Of a DNA stretch of 64,000 nt, positions 20,501 through 42,026 are shown in pieces. The notes beneath the pieces are model-generated. The model saw nothing but the letters and a program-made list of their open reading frames with translations. It was not told the DNA's origin and did no database searches. The stretch comes from Gadus chalcogrammus (taxonomy: Eukaryota; Chordata; Actinopteri; Gadiformes; Gadidae). The stretch's first letter is position 1. Each line of letters opens with the position of its first letter. The DNA lies in contig NC_079413.1 of assembly GCF_026213295.1 (NCBI RefSeq), positions 22,041,609-22,105,608 on the forward strand. Reading direction: 5' to 3'. Position numbers and translations under genes: made by a program.

Positions 20501-21014
20501 ACAATGAATAACGATGTAGAGGTTTTTTGAAGGTTGAATGCCGATATGCGTACTTTAATAATACCATACAGTGGGGAGACCGTCAAGGGAACCACTGTTC
20601 AGCAGGGATACAAAAACTATGGGGGTTGCACCAACATGGATGATTAATCCTGGTTTAGGGTTTTCTATGTAAGTAAAATCTAGGTTAAAGCGATTAATAA
20701 TTAATCAAAAATGTGTTGCAACATTTAGTGTACTCTGGATTAGGTAACTAGTTTAAACAAGGAATTAAATAGGATTGAGTTGTGTTCAGTGTCTGCCATG
20801 ATGGATTCGGTGAAATGTGAACAAATTCAGGAGTAGGTTCGATAAAGAGGGGCCACAATATATTCACAAGTCTCTCGTAAACTCGTTGCTTTTTGAAAAA
20901 ATGTAACCGTTGTTACCTTAACTGTTACAGCTGACACTACAGCACTTGATACTTGTAGCAAGCTAGCTTGGCTTGTAACTTTTTTAGATATGGCACGACA
21001 CGTTAAATTAAGAT

Positions 21015-21218
21015 ATGGCACGTCAAAGGGGATCCATCTTTTTGTCATTTGAAAAGATGTTGCTCAAGGACTTGATGGAGGAGTTTGGTGTTATTATTGA
21101 GGATAAGAGGACTGACAGTATGACGCTCAGTAGCGGCATGGTAACCGGTAGAGTCGAGAGAATTCCCGGTGGGCTGTTAACGTTTTGGGGCCGACCGCCG
21201 GCTGATTTTGCGAGCTAA
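21015..21218 (+). pseudogene. Myb/SANT-like (Harbinger-type) exon relic, unit 2
   Basis: Open for 67 codons from ATG. The N-terminal half (FLSFEKMLLKDLMEEFGVII then EDKRTD) looks like the first helices of a Myb/SANT-like domain; the rest does not continue the domain. No partner transposase nearby. Unlike unit 1, the frame is not broken in the domain-like part. Confidence 0.38.
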
Positions 21219-21558
21219 CTATTGCATACATAAGTTCCTTGCTGTGCCGTCCGGCCAGCCAAAGCTGTGCGCTACTCTCTCTCTCACTGTCTCCCACATA
21301 CAAACACACGCAAGCACTCACAAACTGTTAGCGTTGCAACCAAGTCGATATTAGTAGAGGGGGAGTAAATGAGTGGCACGACCGTGGTGGGCCTTGAATT
21401 GCAGAAAGCTAAATACGTACACAGCTATGACGACGTTGAACTCTGTACGCCATAACAAATAAATGAGAGTAGGCCATGAAGAAGATGAAAATGGGCAGAT
21501 TTAGAAAAAGTAGCTAGCTAACCATTATTATCAGTATGATTTATCAGTACAAATGCTG

Positions 21559-22404
21559 TATAATAATAATAATCATACATTTTATTTAATTCGCCTTTCA
21601 TGTCTCCCAAGGACACTGTGCAGTAAAGGTAAAACAAAATGTTAATAAAATAACATTAGACATCAAACAGAGACAATAAAACAGACACTGAACATTTGTT
21701 AAACACAGTATAAAAATCAAACAACTACATAATACATTAAACGGCGGTAAAAGATACATGGGAAGAGGAAATGGAAGGGGGTAGTGCATTGGTCAGCCCA
21801 GGTCAAGGTCAGGGTAGGAGGCGTTGGGGTAGGAGGGAAAAGCCAGGGTGAAGAGGTGGGTTTTCAATAGAGGTTTGAAAGTGGACAGGGAAGTGCATTG
21901 ACACAGTACAAGTGGGAGGGAGCTCCAGGGCCTTGGAGCGGCCACGCTCAATGCCCTGTCACCCGTGGTGCGGAGGTGTGCGGCGGGGGTGGAGAGGAGG
22001 TGGGCTTCAGTGGAGCGTAAGGTGCGGGTTGGTCGGTAGGGGGCCCAGGAGGTTCAGAAAGATAGGAAGGTGCAAGATGATGTTGTGCTTTGAAAGCAAG
22101 GAGAATGATTTTAAATTGAAAACAGTAACAGGGAGCCAGTGTAGTTGGTGGAGGATGGCAGTGATGCGTTGCCAGGGCCTAGTGCGGGTGAGAACTCTTG
22201 CAGCGGAATTTTGTACGTATTGGAGTCTGTTAGGTAACTTTGCTGAGACACCGAAGAGAAGGGCATTGCAGTAGTCTACTCTGGAGGATATGAAGGCGGG
22301 GATATGAAGAAGGTGGAATCTATAATGACACCACGGTTTTTATCTTCAGAGGTGGTGGAGGTGAAAATGCCAGGGATGGATAACTGAGAGTGTTTGAGTT
22401 TTTT
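21559..22404 (-). mobile_element. L2-type LINE 3' fragment, unit 2
   Basis: Counterpart of 1316-2165, with the same minus-strand C-terminal reverse-transcriptase remnant and (AAT)-rich 3' end; a few small indels distinguish it. Confidence 0.7.
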
Positions 22405-23055
22405 CAACAGTCAATGGTGGTAGCATGTTTGGCAAAAGCCAAATACTTTTTTTTATTTTTGCAGCCAAAGAACTGAGGCAGCCCAGCGATGCTGATGAGA
22501 TATACATATGCAGAACTATAGGAAAAGATATAATATTTAGCATGGGCGATTTTAGATTCTGACTTTTGGGGGAGCTCAGCCACTAGGAAGCCACAGGGGT
22601 AAATTAAGTTTATAAAGGGGGAGGGGATTTTGAATATCGTAGATTTGATTTCCTGCATTCTGCTGCACTCAAGGGCGACCTGATGGAGATCCTGAATTTA
22701 TTCTGGTGGGGGGTAAATCTGTATATTTATCCATCAATCCAACACATTGTATATTTTTGAACAGTCTGCTGGTTTATTCAGTCAGAAAAGCACAGACCTT
22801 TTGTCACAGTTTAACCTTAGTTAAACTCATAATACCAATGAGTATTTCATCCAAGAGAAAAGGATTAAACACATTTTGGCTAGCTCTTAAAGAAGGAATA
22901 ATTTGTTCATGACTTAACCTTTTTATCTGAGTTATAGACAACATTGTTGTACATTTAGTATTATGTAATATTATATTATCCATGATTTTTCCTTTGTCCT
23001 GTCCAAGATTCTGGGACCATTATTTTCTTAGTTATTATGCTGTGACATGTCTAAG

Positions 23056-23069
23056 CCAATAGATGGCAG
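23056..23069 (+). promoter_or_regulatory. Candidate CTCF-like site, unit 2
   Basis: Identical ccaatagatggcag to unit 1, with flanking substitutions shared with unit 3 rather than unit 1. Confidence 0.25.
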
Positions 23070-23418
23070 TGGGAGCTGAATAATGCAGTTCTGAACCACT
23101 ATAGCTATGAAAGGAAAAATACATTTTGGATGAAGGAATAATCAAATTGAGGTGAACTGTAATAACAAATTTGAGGTATATTTAATTTCCTTTGGGTAAT
23201 AAACACTCAAAAATTACCACATTTCTCCCCCTTATTTTGTATTTACACAGTTACTGAAACACATTGGTTTTCAAAGTAATGTAGCTCGAGGGCTATGTTT
23301 GTTTTGTTATTAGTTTTGGTATTGTTTATACCACTGCTATTGGTCGCTGATGTGTTCCCATCATGCTTTGCTTGAGGAAGTCAGTAAGTGAGGAGTTAGT
23401 GGAGACAGTTAGTTAATG

Positions 23419-23466
23419 TTAGGGTTAGGGTTAGGGTTAGTAAGGGTTAGGGTTAGGGTTAGGGTT
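23419..23466 (+). repeat. Interstitial (TTAGGG)n, unit 2
   Basis: Same two-block arrangement as in unit 1. Confidence 0.9.
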
Positions 23467-23778
23467 AGAGTAAGGTCTTGGTGTACACTTGGAACAATAC
23501 AATAAAGTCACTGAAAGAATATCACTCCTCTGCTTTTGACATTCGCCACAGTAAACTATACATGGTAAATATGGAAAATGGATACAAAAAATTTCGAACT
23601 ATTATTCTATTGACACCGGAAATGTGTATTTTAGCGACCCTGGGACATTTAAAGAGTTTGTGTGTTATTTGTTGCATTGTCAATCAGTGTGGGGGGGCGA
23701 ATCGCCAGGCCAGCTGGAGGCGGGGCTTGGGAGAACAGGTGGGGGGGGGTATGCGTGTCGAAGGGTTCTGTTTCGCAG

Positions 23779-24540
23779 TAGTGGTGGATTTAATGATTCG
23801 TTTACGTGAACCAGTTCGCGTCAGTCAGTTCGCCAAGAGGAGTCGTTCGCGAATCGTTCGTTCGTTCGTTCAGTCAGTCCAGTTTCCGTTCCCGGTAGGG
23901 GTGAATCGCATCATGGAATGCACCCATTGCATGGTTCTCAGCTGAGTCAGTCAGACTCAGTGCTACCGTAAACTCGACTGAACAGGTTCAGTCGAGTTTT
24001 CTGTGAATCGAATGGTGAATCGAATCATGGAATGTGTTTGTGCACGGTTATGCTGACTCTGAGTCAGTCAGACTCAGACTCTCAAAGGATCTTGGAACTT
24101 AAGTCGGTCATTAGCTGCTGACTTTATCCTGAAAGGTGAGTCAATATCGTTAATTTTATATATTAAAAAAATACCCGAGATAAAGGAACAATGTGTCAAC
24201 CCTAACCCAAAGAATATACAAAGAAAACATGCATTTACCATTTCACTGATATTTAATCGTATTATCGTACGCTCACTAAGCCCCTTAGTGGTTTTTCCCC
24301 CAAGAAATCGGTTTATTTTTGTCTTGCATACGATTGTCTGGCTCTCGTGAGTCGTCTCGGTCCCTCTTCACCACTCACACAGTGAGTGAACGAACTGTCA
24401 GCGAGTCGTGGGTCCGGGAGGTGTCGAGTCTGAGTCACGAACGAGACAAGCGAGACGAACGAAAGAGAAGAACCAGTTCGGTTCGTTTGTTTAACGATTC
24501 GTTCATTCGAACGAATCAGTTCGCGACTGAACCACCTCTA
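23779..24540. mobile_element. hAT-like MITE, unit 2
   Basis: Same termini and the same 8-bp flanks (tttcgcag at 23771-23778, gttcgcag at 24541-24548) as in unit 1. Confidence 0.65.
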
Positions 24541-24748
24541 GTTCGCAGTTCTGTGCGTCCTGGTGAACCTGTTGGTGTGTGTATTTTGGCTGTTGGTTAC
24601 GGGTTACATTGACCAGGTTTGTAGCAATGAAGGTACCAAGGTACCAGTACTTAGGATATCCCTTATTTCACAGATGAGGTCATTACAGTATCAACATACA
24701 TTTTTATAAAACTTGTGATGCAAAAAAATGAAAAAGTGCAACATGTAC

Positions 24749-24749
<1 letters not shown>

Positions 24750-24778
<29 letters not shown>
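24750..24778 (+). repeat. (GATA)n microsatellite, unit 2
   Basis: Seven tandem GATA units, as in unit 1. Confidence 0.9.
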
Positions 24779-24779
<1 letters not shown>

Positions 24780-25367
24780 ATACTTTAATAATAGACTAAT
24801 TCTATGAGATACAGACCACTATTTCGGGAGCACTAAACTATGTCGCCTCAGTTTCAGGGACCCATACATTTTTATAAAACTTGTGATGCAAAAGAAAATC
24901 AACAAGTAGGCTACAACATGTACTAGACTAATACTATGAGTCTAAAAGGTGTTGTACTTGTTGATTAGCTCACGTTGTTCAGGCAAGGAAAACACCTCCA
25001 GCTGATAAAATTCTGCCAGCCTTTTTTTTTTGAAAATTAGTGTTACCGATTGTGTTTAACCGCCGACTTGTGTGGGTACCAACAGCGCTGGAAGGACGAC
25101 ACCGCTACACAGGACTTGGTCTTTGCTGGTCCTCTTTATTCTCCTGTTTGAATGGCGACACACAAACCGTGTCAACCACCATCAACTGCATTAATGTTCA
25201 GACCTCAAGCCTAGATAGATTTATCTCCCTCAAATATACATTCTACATAAAACACGTGATCGTATAGTGGTTAATTTATATAACTCCATGTGAATCCCAT
25301 ATTTATGAAAGCCCACCTGTTTGAATGGCGACACACAAACCGCGTCAACCGACATCAACTGCATTAA

Positions 25368-27182
25368 AGGTTGGGTAGGTGATTTGCGAAACGCCAGCAG
25401 ATTTTGAAAATACACAACTCAAATGGTCCTACCCCCTCTCCTTCAACGCTGACTCTGACTCCACCCATTCCAAGTACCTGGACGCGCAATCATGCACGAG
25501 CGCGAACAGAGATGCGCGAGAGCGAGCCAGGCTAGCGTAGGTTTTCGTTTAACAACATGGCACTACATTCAGCTGTAAGTTGCACCCAGTACCGCGGGAA
25601 GTAGGGGTGCTGGGGGTGCTGCAACACCCCCTGTCCGAGGCCCTGTCTTATCACAGAAAACGATCATTTCTAAAAACTCCGGCCAAAGTGGAGATTTCTG
25701 AAGACGCCGGTTATGTGTTGTCGTGTCAACGGGGAGAAACGGGATTTTAGGTTCTGAAGCGTCACATTATGCACCAGGAAATGCTTAACGTCATGTGAGC
25801 GCCCGCTGTACCGTATTGGTCCGAATATAAACACAAACCCCATTGTAAGACGACCTATATTTGGAAAAAAGATTTGAAGACCAGATCCGGTTTTTATGAA
25901 TAAATAAATTGTATTCATTGAAATAATATACGAAAATAAAAAGGCATCGAATAAAACACTGCATTGCCACTAAACAGTAGTGCAAATAGGCCGTACTGAT
26001 GTGTACACCAAAGACTATTCCTGACACTCCTCTGCCCCGCTGCGTTCGCTCTGGCTGTGGTCGCTCCGAACTGTTTCGGCCCGTGGCAAAGCGAGTCATC
26101 CTCGCTGCTGTCCAAGGCATTTTGAGACGCAGCATTTATTTAATGCTCATATGACCTAGTGCTGAAAAAGGTTATATGAAAAAGTGTGAGGGTAGCGGTG
26201 GTGCGCTAAACTTGTTCTGTGAGCAGCTGGATGTGAACGATCGATTTTCAACTGTGCGCGCATGCACTGGTGTAATTGAGCTGCGCTGCTATACATCTTT
26301 TTTATCAATGTAACGAGTTGCGAGTCTAGTGCAGGCTGAGTTTTTTTTTTCCCAGCACCCCCTGCTGAGAATACGTTCTCGCTGCTATGGTTGCACCAGA
26401 TGTTATAAACATTAAACGGTCACATAAATCATTACTATTTTTAGAAAATGTATGTTTGTTTCACATAATTGTATTGGAAGTCCTGGTTTTCACTAGGGTT
26501 GCCGCGGTGTGGACATTTTCACACCGAGTAATACACTCGTCTCCACACCGGTATTACCGAGTATAAACGGTATAAACTTTGAAACTAGGTCAACCGCCAC
26601 ACAAGCATCGGTTTTTAGACCCTTCTTGTCCTTCAGTTGCCGCCAACGTTCGAAAGCAGTGCCTAGGATTATTCTTGATTTCAGTTTTTCTCTTTCAGCG
26701 TTTTTATTATCAATTACTCTCTGAAAAAGAGTTTTCCTTCTCTTTGCTGGTGGTGGTGGTGGTGGTGGGGATGGTGGCGTCTTGTCTGCCATGGAAATTG
26801 TCTTCTACTGCTAGGTCCAAATGTGGATTAACTAGTTCCAGTAGCTACCGCAGGATAACAACAAACAGGAGCTTGCTCTGGGTCACGAGCTCTGGGTCAC
26901 GAGTACTGCACGAAGGGGTCGCACGCGGGGCGCGGGGGAGGGGGAGTGCAGTACGACGGTTTGATTGACGTACTTACTGTCCAATGCAACTCGGTGGCAA
27001 TGGAAATGATTGGCTGGAGTTTTTCGAGCCCTGCCCGTTCCACAGATGATTGACTTGTTTAATTTTCATCAGTACATCAGTACTTCTAACTCAGTGGCTG
27101 TAAGCGGGTTATGATTAAGCGGGGTAAGGATTTCAAGTAATTTGGCAAAAATGGCCAAAAAAGCGAATCACCTACCCAACCT
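25368..27182. mobile_element. TTAA-flanked DNA transposon, unit 2
   Basis: Same 17-bp inverted termini with TTAA at 25364-25367 and 27183-27186; 1815 bp. The upstream empty-site duplication is also kept here. Confidence 0.75.
26493..26792 (-). pseudogene. Truncated transposon-type ORF, unit 2
   Basis: The 99-codon product is identical to that at 6256-6555, lying within the TTAA element. Confidence 0.4.
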
Positions 27183-27548
27183 TTAATGTTCAGACATGTC
27201 TAACAAAAAGTAACAATTATAATCCAAAATAAAAACCAAACATAACAGAGAGCCCGCTAGCGAGCAAAGCTAGCTAATTAGCTTTAGCTCAACACGCGGT
27301 TGGGAGTACTACTTTAAATAATAGTAATTCCTGCACATAAATGTCTGTTACTTTCGTATTACATACAGGTAATATTTACATTCTAAATACACATCATTGG
27401 TCGGTACAAACGAGCCAAAACCATTAAACACCACATCGCTCACGCGTACTCACCTCCAGCCTAGATAGATTTATCTGCGGTGGTACGTAGGCTACGGCGC
27501 GCGAAAATAGACAATCGATGCAGTTGCACCATTCTGTCGCTAGGTGGC

Positions 27549-29086
27549 AATAATAATAAATAATAATACATTTAATTTAGAGACGCCTTTCAAGACACCC
27601 GAGGTCGCCTTACAGAGCATATTGTCATCATGAATCGTTTAAAAAAAACAAGACATTGTGGAAAAAATAAATAAATAAATAAATAAACATAATAAATAAA
27701 AAATACATAAAACAAAAACAAGACAAAACAAAACAAACAAACAATCAAAACAGTGATCAGTTAGACGTTGTGTGCGAGTTTGAACAGGTGAGTTTTGAGT
27801 TGAGACTTGAAGGTTGTAATGGTGTCTGACTGTTTTATGTGTGGGGGGAGGGAGTTCCAGAACCTGGGTGCTGAACAGCTGAATGACCGGGCACCCATTG
27901 TAGTGAGTCGTGATGTGGGGATACATAGTAGTCCAGCAGAGGTTGAGCGGAGGGAGCGGGAGGGAGCGTATTCTTGGAGGAGGTCGCAGAGGTAACTGGG
28001 GGCTAGGTTGTGGAGAGCTTTGTAGGTGAGGAGTAGGGTTTTGCATTGGATGCGGTAGTGTACTGGGAGCCAGTGAAGTTGGATGAGGACAGGGGTGATG
28101 GTCAGATTATTTGGTGCGGGTGATGATCCGGGCGGCTGAATTCTGAATGATCTGCAGTCTGTTGATGAGTTTGGTGGGGAGTCCGGTGAGGAGGGCGTTG
28201 CAGTAGTCTATGCGTGATGTGACAAATGAGTGAACTAGGATTTCTGTGCTGGATTGGGTCAGTGATGGGCGGAGTCTGGCGATGTTGCGGAGGTGGAAGA
28301 ATGCAGTCCGGGTGATGTTGTGAATATGGGGTGCGAATGAGAGGGTGTTGTCCAGGATGACGCCGAGGCTCTTGACTTTGGAGGAGAAGGGTACTGGGAA
28401 TCCATCGATGATTATGAGTGGAGCTGGGGTGTGTTGTGATTTAGTGAGGGTGGATTTGGATCCGATGAGCAGGGCCTCGGTCTTGTTTCCATTGAGTTTC
28501 AGGAAGTTCCTGCTCAACCAGCTCCGGATCTCTTCCAGGCACGTGATGAGGGAGGTTGGGGGGATGGCAGCGGTGGGTTTGGTGGAGATGTATACCTGTG
28601 TGTCGTCAGCGTAGCAGTGAAAATAGACCCTATGGTGACGGAGGAGTGTGCCCAGCGGGAGGAGGTAAGTGGTGAACAGGAGTGGACCCAAGACTGACCC
28701 CTGGGGGACACCCAGTGAGACACCTGAACACCCAGACACCCAGTGAGGTAGGATGTAAACCAGGAAAGTGCAGCACCAGTGATCCCAATGCCAGCCAGGC
28801 GGTCCAGGAGCAGAGGGTGGGACATGGTGTCGAATGCTGCGCTGAGATCGAGGAGGATGAGAATGGTGAGTAATCCAGAGTCGGCTGCAAGTAGGAGGTC
28901 GTTGGTGATTTTGACTAGGGCTGTTTCAGTGCTGTGTTTTGGACGGAAGCCAGATTGGAACGGTTCGTGGAGATTGTTTGTGTCGAGGTGGGACTGTAGT
29001 TGTGCGGCAACCACCCTTTCAAGTGTTTTGGAGATGAAAGGGAGATTGGAGATGGGCCGGTAATGGTTAAGGTCAGTTGGGTCCAC
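27549..29086 (-). mobile_element. L2-type LINE with broken reverse transcriptase, unit 2
   Basis: Counterpart of 7313-8855. Minus-strand frames 28514-29122 and 28107-28739 carry the RPISN, DLSAAFDT and YADDTQVYI motifs and share the same frame break, so the LINE was dead before the array formed. Confidence 0.85.
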
Positions 29087-30722
29087 GTATAAAACACGTA
29101 AAAATAAAGAAAACTGGCGCACTTACAATAGCGAAAAGTGACTATATATAATTAGTAAACTTAGCTAAACTATACTAAAGACCAAAAAAAACGACAAAAT
29201 GTTCAATGCAATCGTGAGAAATATTGAAAATACTGAATAAAAACAAGCCATACAGAGCGGCGTTAGACTCGCCAGCGTCCCCGTTACAAGGCAATGGAAA
29301 TGGAAACAATAAAACAACACATCTTCATTATAAACATTTGTTTTGCAGCAATTCAAACTAAGGGTATTACCAACCCTGTTACATTAGCACCCTTGTCAAC
29401 TTTTTCTGCTCCTTGCGCGTTATCATATGCTTATCATCCTACGCACCATTAAAAGCCTCTGCCGATTTAAACATTAGGCAATTCAAGAAGAGGCATATAG
29501 AATCGCCTCGTGGTCAACGGTCGTTTAATATACATCTGACAGATTATGTCAAGGTTTTAAAATGAATTATTACCTGGTCATGTTATAACACAGCTGGAAA
29601 TCGTGGATTTTCTGATAAAGACTAGCTAGCCTCTTTGACAGACGAAACAGCAGAAAGGTGCGCTCGTGCTGCATTAATGGTTTTGTCAAACAGGAGACGC
29701 CCACCCCCAATCAGAGGTAAGAGATTCCTGCAGGAAGGTTGAGCTCGATCTCACTATCCCATTTGAGCCTGTTCATTAGTGTATATAGCATGCATCCTCT
29801 CATTGCTTGTGTAAAAAAATCTGGTACAATATTGAGAATGGAATTGAATGGGTTCTTTAGTTGATTTTTCAATGTTTGTTTATTTGTTTTTGTGGTTTGG
29901 AGGCACGACAGCTTTGTCCAGTGCAGCGTTTCATCGTTCAGGGGCTCGTACATAGAAAAATAACCCCCAGCTGCTCCCCCTAATTGGGGTGGGCTCGGCT
30001 GCATCACGGAACTCCCGTGCGGAAAGTGAGTCGCACTCCGGCCCTGATTACGCCAGACAAGAAGGACGGGACCCGGGTGAGGTGAGCAGAGCGCTTCAGT
30101 GGCTCAACTGGGGTTAAGGAGACGAGGGACAAGTCGAAACTGAAACCCTGCTGGAAAAACTTAAAAGGCAAAGTCAAAAAAGGATTTAGCCGAAGATAAA
30201 GGGGATATTTCTGTTGACATGTACAAGTATCTGCCCTCCATTGTCATAATCTGTTGCATTTACTTTGTTATACATAATATGCTGGATGCAGTGTTGTGTG
30301 TACAGCGGCAGCCAATAGGATGTCCCTGAATTGACATGTGAAGTGAGGTCAAGTGAGCGCGCGTTTTAATAAACGATGGTCAGTTCCAGTCAAACAGCAC
30401 TGATGCACTGTGTGTTATTTCTACATTTATTATATTCGGCCTAGCACTGGGTAAGCACGCCAGGATCGTTGAGCAAACCATCTCTGCTAGCAGGTTATGG
30501 GCCCAGAGTTACACAGAGAGTTTCCATCGAGTTTATCACCGAGAGAAAAGTCGCGACGTACCGCGTGTCCGGTGAGTTAGCATACTAAGCTAGCGCCATG
30601 AGAAGAAGAGCCTACGAGTCAAGTGGCCGATGGTAACGGCTGGTTTTTGGGGCCAACCATAACGCACGGACCGGCCATCTTTTTACCCCCCTGTCGTGAC
30701 CCCCCAGGCCCCATCAAGGACG
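29087..30722. other. Intergenic, no gene seen
   Basis: Counterpart of 8856-10491; nothing recognisable as a gene or complete element. Confidence 0.5.
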
Positions 30723-30736
30723 TCTCTCTCTCTCTC

Positions 30737-30779
<43 letters not shown>

Positions 30780-30829
30780 CTCTTCCTCTCTCTCTCCTCT
30801 CTCTCTCTCCTCTCTCCTCTCCCCCTCTC

Positions 30830-30876
<47 letters not shown>

Positions 30877-30907
30877 CTCTCTCTCCTCCTCTCTCTCTCT
30901 CTCTCTC

Positions 30908-30986
<79 letters not shown>

Positions 30987-30999
30987 GTCTCTGTCTCTG
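30723..30999 (+). repeat. Interrupted (CT)n tract, ~277 bp, unit 2
   Basis: Longer than in unit 1 and broken by many extra C bases (ctcctct). Some of these interruptions may be consensus errors. Confidence 0.9.
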
Positions 31000-32559
31000 C
31001 TGTTTGTTCTGAAAGTCAACCTCCTGCGGCAACCCTGATGGCGGCGTCCCGTCTTTTGTCTCCCAAGGCGTCACAAGTCGTTTTTCGTTTGGTTTGCAAG
31101 GCTTTTGTGTTGTGCTTTAAAACGCGATGTGTATTGTTTGTTTTGAAAATTAAATGTGTTTTCGAACTAAAGCAGTGTGGTGTGGTTTTTCTTATGTATT
31201 GTTCAACGCTTCCTGTTTAAGTAAATAAGCAAATTAGTAAATAAGCCGATGTGTTGAGGATTGAAGAGGTTTTGTGTACACAAGGTCACGTGACACGAGG
31301 GACTGAAACACCGGATTATTAACTTACATTATGGAGTTAAAGCACACATGCCTTCAAGGTTTAAACAACACAGTCTTCCTTTCATTTACTTTATGTTTTT
31401 CAATTCCGGTGCCACCAACCTATGTCATCCACCCTGATAAGAGAATATCAAACATTTCTACTTGATATTGTAAGATATTTTTCTTTTACATATTATTTGG
31501 TACAATAGTCAACAATAATTCATATCTAAAAGTAAAAATGGTTATAAATATAGAGACAAGCTTGCGCTTTCCCTGTCAGAATGACTTTGCACTTCGGAGT
31601 TGAAGGCCTAGGAAGTAACCGGAAGTTTTGATTAATGGGCACAGAAATCACTCACAATATGTGTATCATTTATAAAATGTCTCCAAAATAGGGTTAAAGT
31701 CCAGTTTTGTCGTTTTTGGCATTAACGGGTTGTTTCTAATGCCATTCGGCAATGATATCACTTTGGGGAGACGTGGTGGAAGGTAGCCTAAACTAAAAAC
31801 AAATTCATAAAAATTATACATTTCATTTGAAGGCGTCTTTCTTGGCACTCAGGGACGCGGGAAAAGACACACACAAGTCATTAAGAAAAAACAACAATAA
31901 GATAAAGAAAAAATAAAATCGTAGGGACAGCAATTGGCAATCAAGTGGGGAATAAGGACAGTTTTCTGATCACTGATGGCTGAATGTCTTTCAGCTAGTG
32001 GGCGCACTACAAAAAAATATCATTTCTAGGCGGAGGTTTCTTACTAATCATCCGACATGATCACTGACCAACAGATACATAAGTAACACCCTTTTTTGGT
32101 ATTAAGCCATAACGGAGTACCGAATCAGTAACATTATATTACAATTATAGTACTAAAGAACTAATTTGAACACCCTGTTTTCAAGCAACACAATATACCA
32201 AAATACCAAAAAACGGGACCAGTACCAAGCCTAGTAGGGGCAGCTGAGGCATTAAGTGTTTTGCCGCTCTTTTGCATTGTTACCACAATTAAGGTTAGAG
32301 TTAGGTTCACCTAAACATGGTGACCTAGAGTGCTATAGGCTAGACCGCCTGCCTCCGGCGAACATGCATTCCTTGCATTACGCAAGTACTATGTTGCGGG
32401 TGACATGGGCCAACCACTAACACAGCACCTGAACAGGAGGTGAGGTAATGATGTAGTTGCACACGTGCCAAGCAGCCGCACCTGTCCTGTGGGCGTGTCT
32501 TCCACCTGTCTTTGTGCTGTGCAGTCACGAGTGACAAGCAAAGGGGAGGGAGAAAAAGG
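31000..32559. other. Upstream flank of gene copy 2, no gene seen
   Basis: Counterpart of 10700-12234, with an L2 3'-end remnant near 31806-31930. From about 31900 it becomes littered with small indels relative to units 1 and 3. Confidence 0.4.
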
Positions 32560-32569
32560 TTTTAAAAGG
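32560..32569 (+). promoter_or_regulatory. TATA-like box of gene copy 2
   Basis: ttttaaaagg, about 35-44 bp before the ATG at 32604, as in copies 1 and 3. Confidence 0.3.
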
Positions 32570-32603
32570 CTCAACTGAATTACGAGGACTTGAAACTGTT
32601 GGG

Positions 32604-40517
<7,914 letters not shown>

Positions 40518-40930
40518 AGGCAGTGTGGCCTGGAAGGGCTCGACTCCGGTTTATATTCACGTTGTTTGGATCTCATGGAGGGAAGTATGTGATCATGTAA
40601 AGAAACGATCACACAGCATCTTGTTTTTCCTTTTGGGGTTTTCATGGACTGCTGGAGTCGGTGGAGTCTCAGCTTACACATGATATATAGTTTGTGTTGA
40701 TCATATTACCTTTTTGCTCTGCATGTGAAGGTGCAGAGTTATAAACACATATCTCTTTTTGATACGTGCTTCTTATTTTGTTTGGGGTTGGAATTGTCTT
40801 TCGTTTAGCTAGCAATGGTTAGGAGAGACTAAAGGTTGGGAATGTTATTACACTGGGGGTGTGTTATATGACCTTAACAAGCAAAATAGTAAATTTCAAA
40901 GTTTCATTTTAAAAATAAATTCAGTTAAAC
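40518..40930 (+). other. 3' UTR of gene copy 2 with polyadenylation signal
   Basis: Follows TAG at 40515-40517; AATAAA at 40914-40919. No such tail follows copy 3, where it was deleted. Confidence 0.45.
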
Positions 40931-41467
40931 AAGTTGATGACAAATGAATACCGCTGTAGAGGTTTTTGAAGTGTGAATGCCCGATATGAGTACTTAATAA
41001 TACCATTACAGTTGGGAGAACAGTCAATGGGAACCCACTGTTTCAGCAGGAATACAAACACTATGGCTGGGTTGCACCAACATGGATTGATTAATCCTGG
41101 TTTAGGGTTTCTATGGTAAGTAAATCTAGGTTAAAGCTGATTCATAATTAATCACAAATGTGTTGCACATTTTAGTTGTAACTCTGGATTAGGTAAACTA
41201 GTTTAAACAAGGATTAAAATAGGATTAGTTTGTGTTCAGTGTCTGCCATGATGGATTCCGGTGAAATGTGAACAAATTCAGGATGTAGGTTCGATAAAGA
41301 TGGGCCACAATATATTCACAAGTCTTCTCGTAAACTCGTTGCTTTTTGAAAAAATGTAACCGTTGTTACCTTAACTGTTACAGCTGACACTACAGCACTT
41401 GATACTTGTAGCAAGCTAGCTTTGCTTGTAACTTTTTTAGATATGGCACGACACGTTAAATTAAGAT

Positions 41468-41659
41468 ATGGCACGTCAAAGGGGATCCATCTTTTTGTCA
41501 TTTGAAAAGATGTTGCTCAAGGACTTGATGGAGGAGTTTGGTGTTATTATTGAGGATAAGAGGACTGACAGTATGACGCTCAGTAGCGGCATGGTAACCG
41601 GTAGAGTCGAGAGAATTCCCGGTGGGCTGTTAACGTTTTGGGGCCGACCGCCGGGCTGA
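41468..41659 (+). pseudogene. Myb/SANT-like (Harbinger-type) exon relic, unit 3
   Basis: Same as 21015-21218 but stops slightly earlier (63 codons) because of a one-base difference near the end. Confidence 0.38.
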
Positions 41660-42026
41660 TTTTGCGAGCTAACTATTGCATATATAAGTTCCTTGCTGTG
41701 CCGTCCGGCTAGCCAAAGCTGTGCGCTACTCTCTCTCTCACTGTCTCCCACATACAAACACACGCAAGCACTCACAAACTGTTCCAACCAAGTCGATATT
41801 AGTAGAGGGGGAGTAAATGAGTGGCCCCTCCCCAAGTGGCACGACCGTGGTGGGCCTTGAATTGCAGAAAGCTAAATACGTACACAGCTATGACGACGTT
41901 GAACTCTATACGCCATAACAAATAAATGAGAATAGGCAATGAAGAAGATGAAAATGGGCAGATTTTGAAAAAGTAGCTAGCTAACCATTATTATCAGTAT
42001 GATTCATCAGTACAAATGCTGTGTAA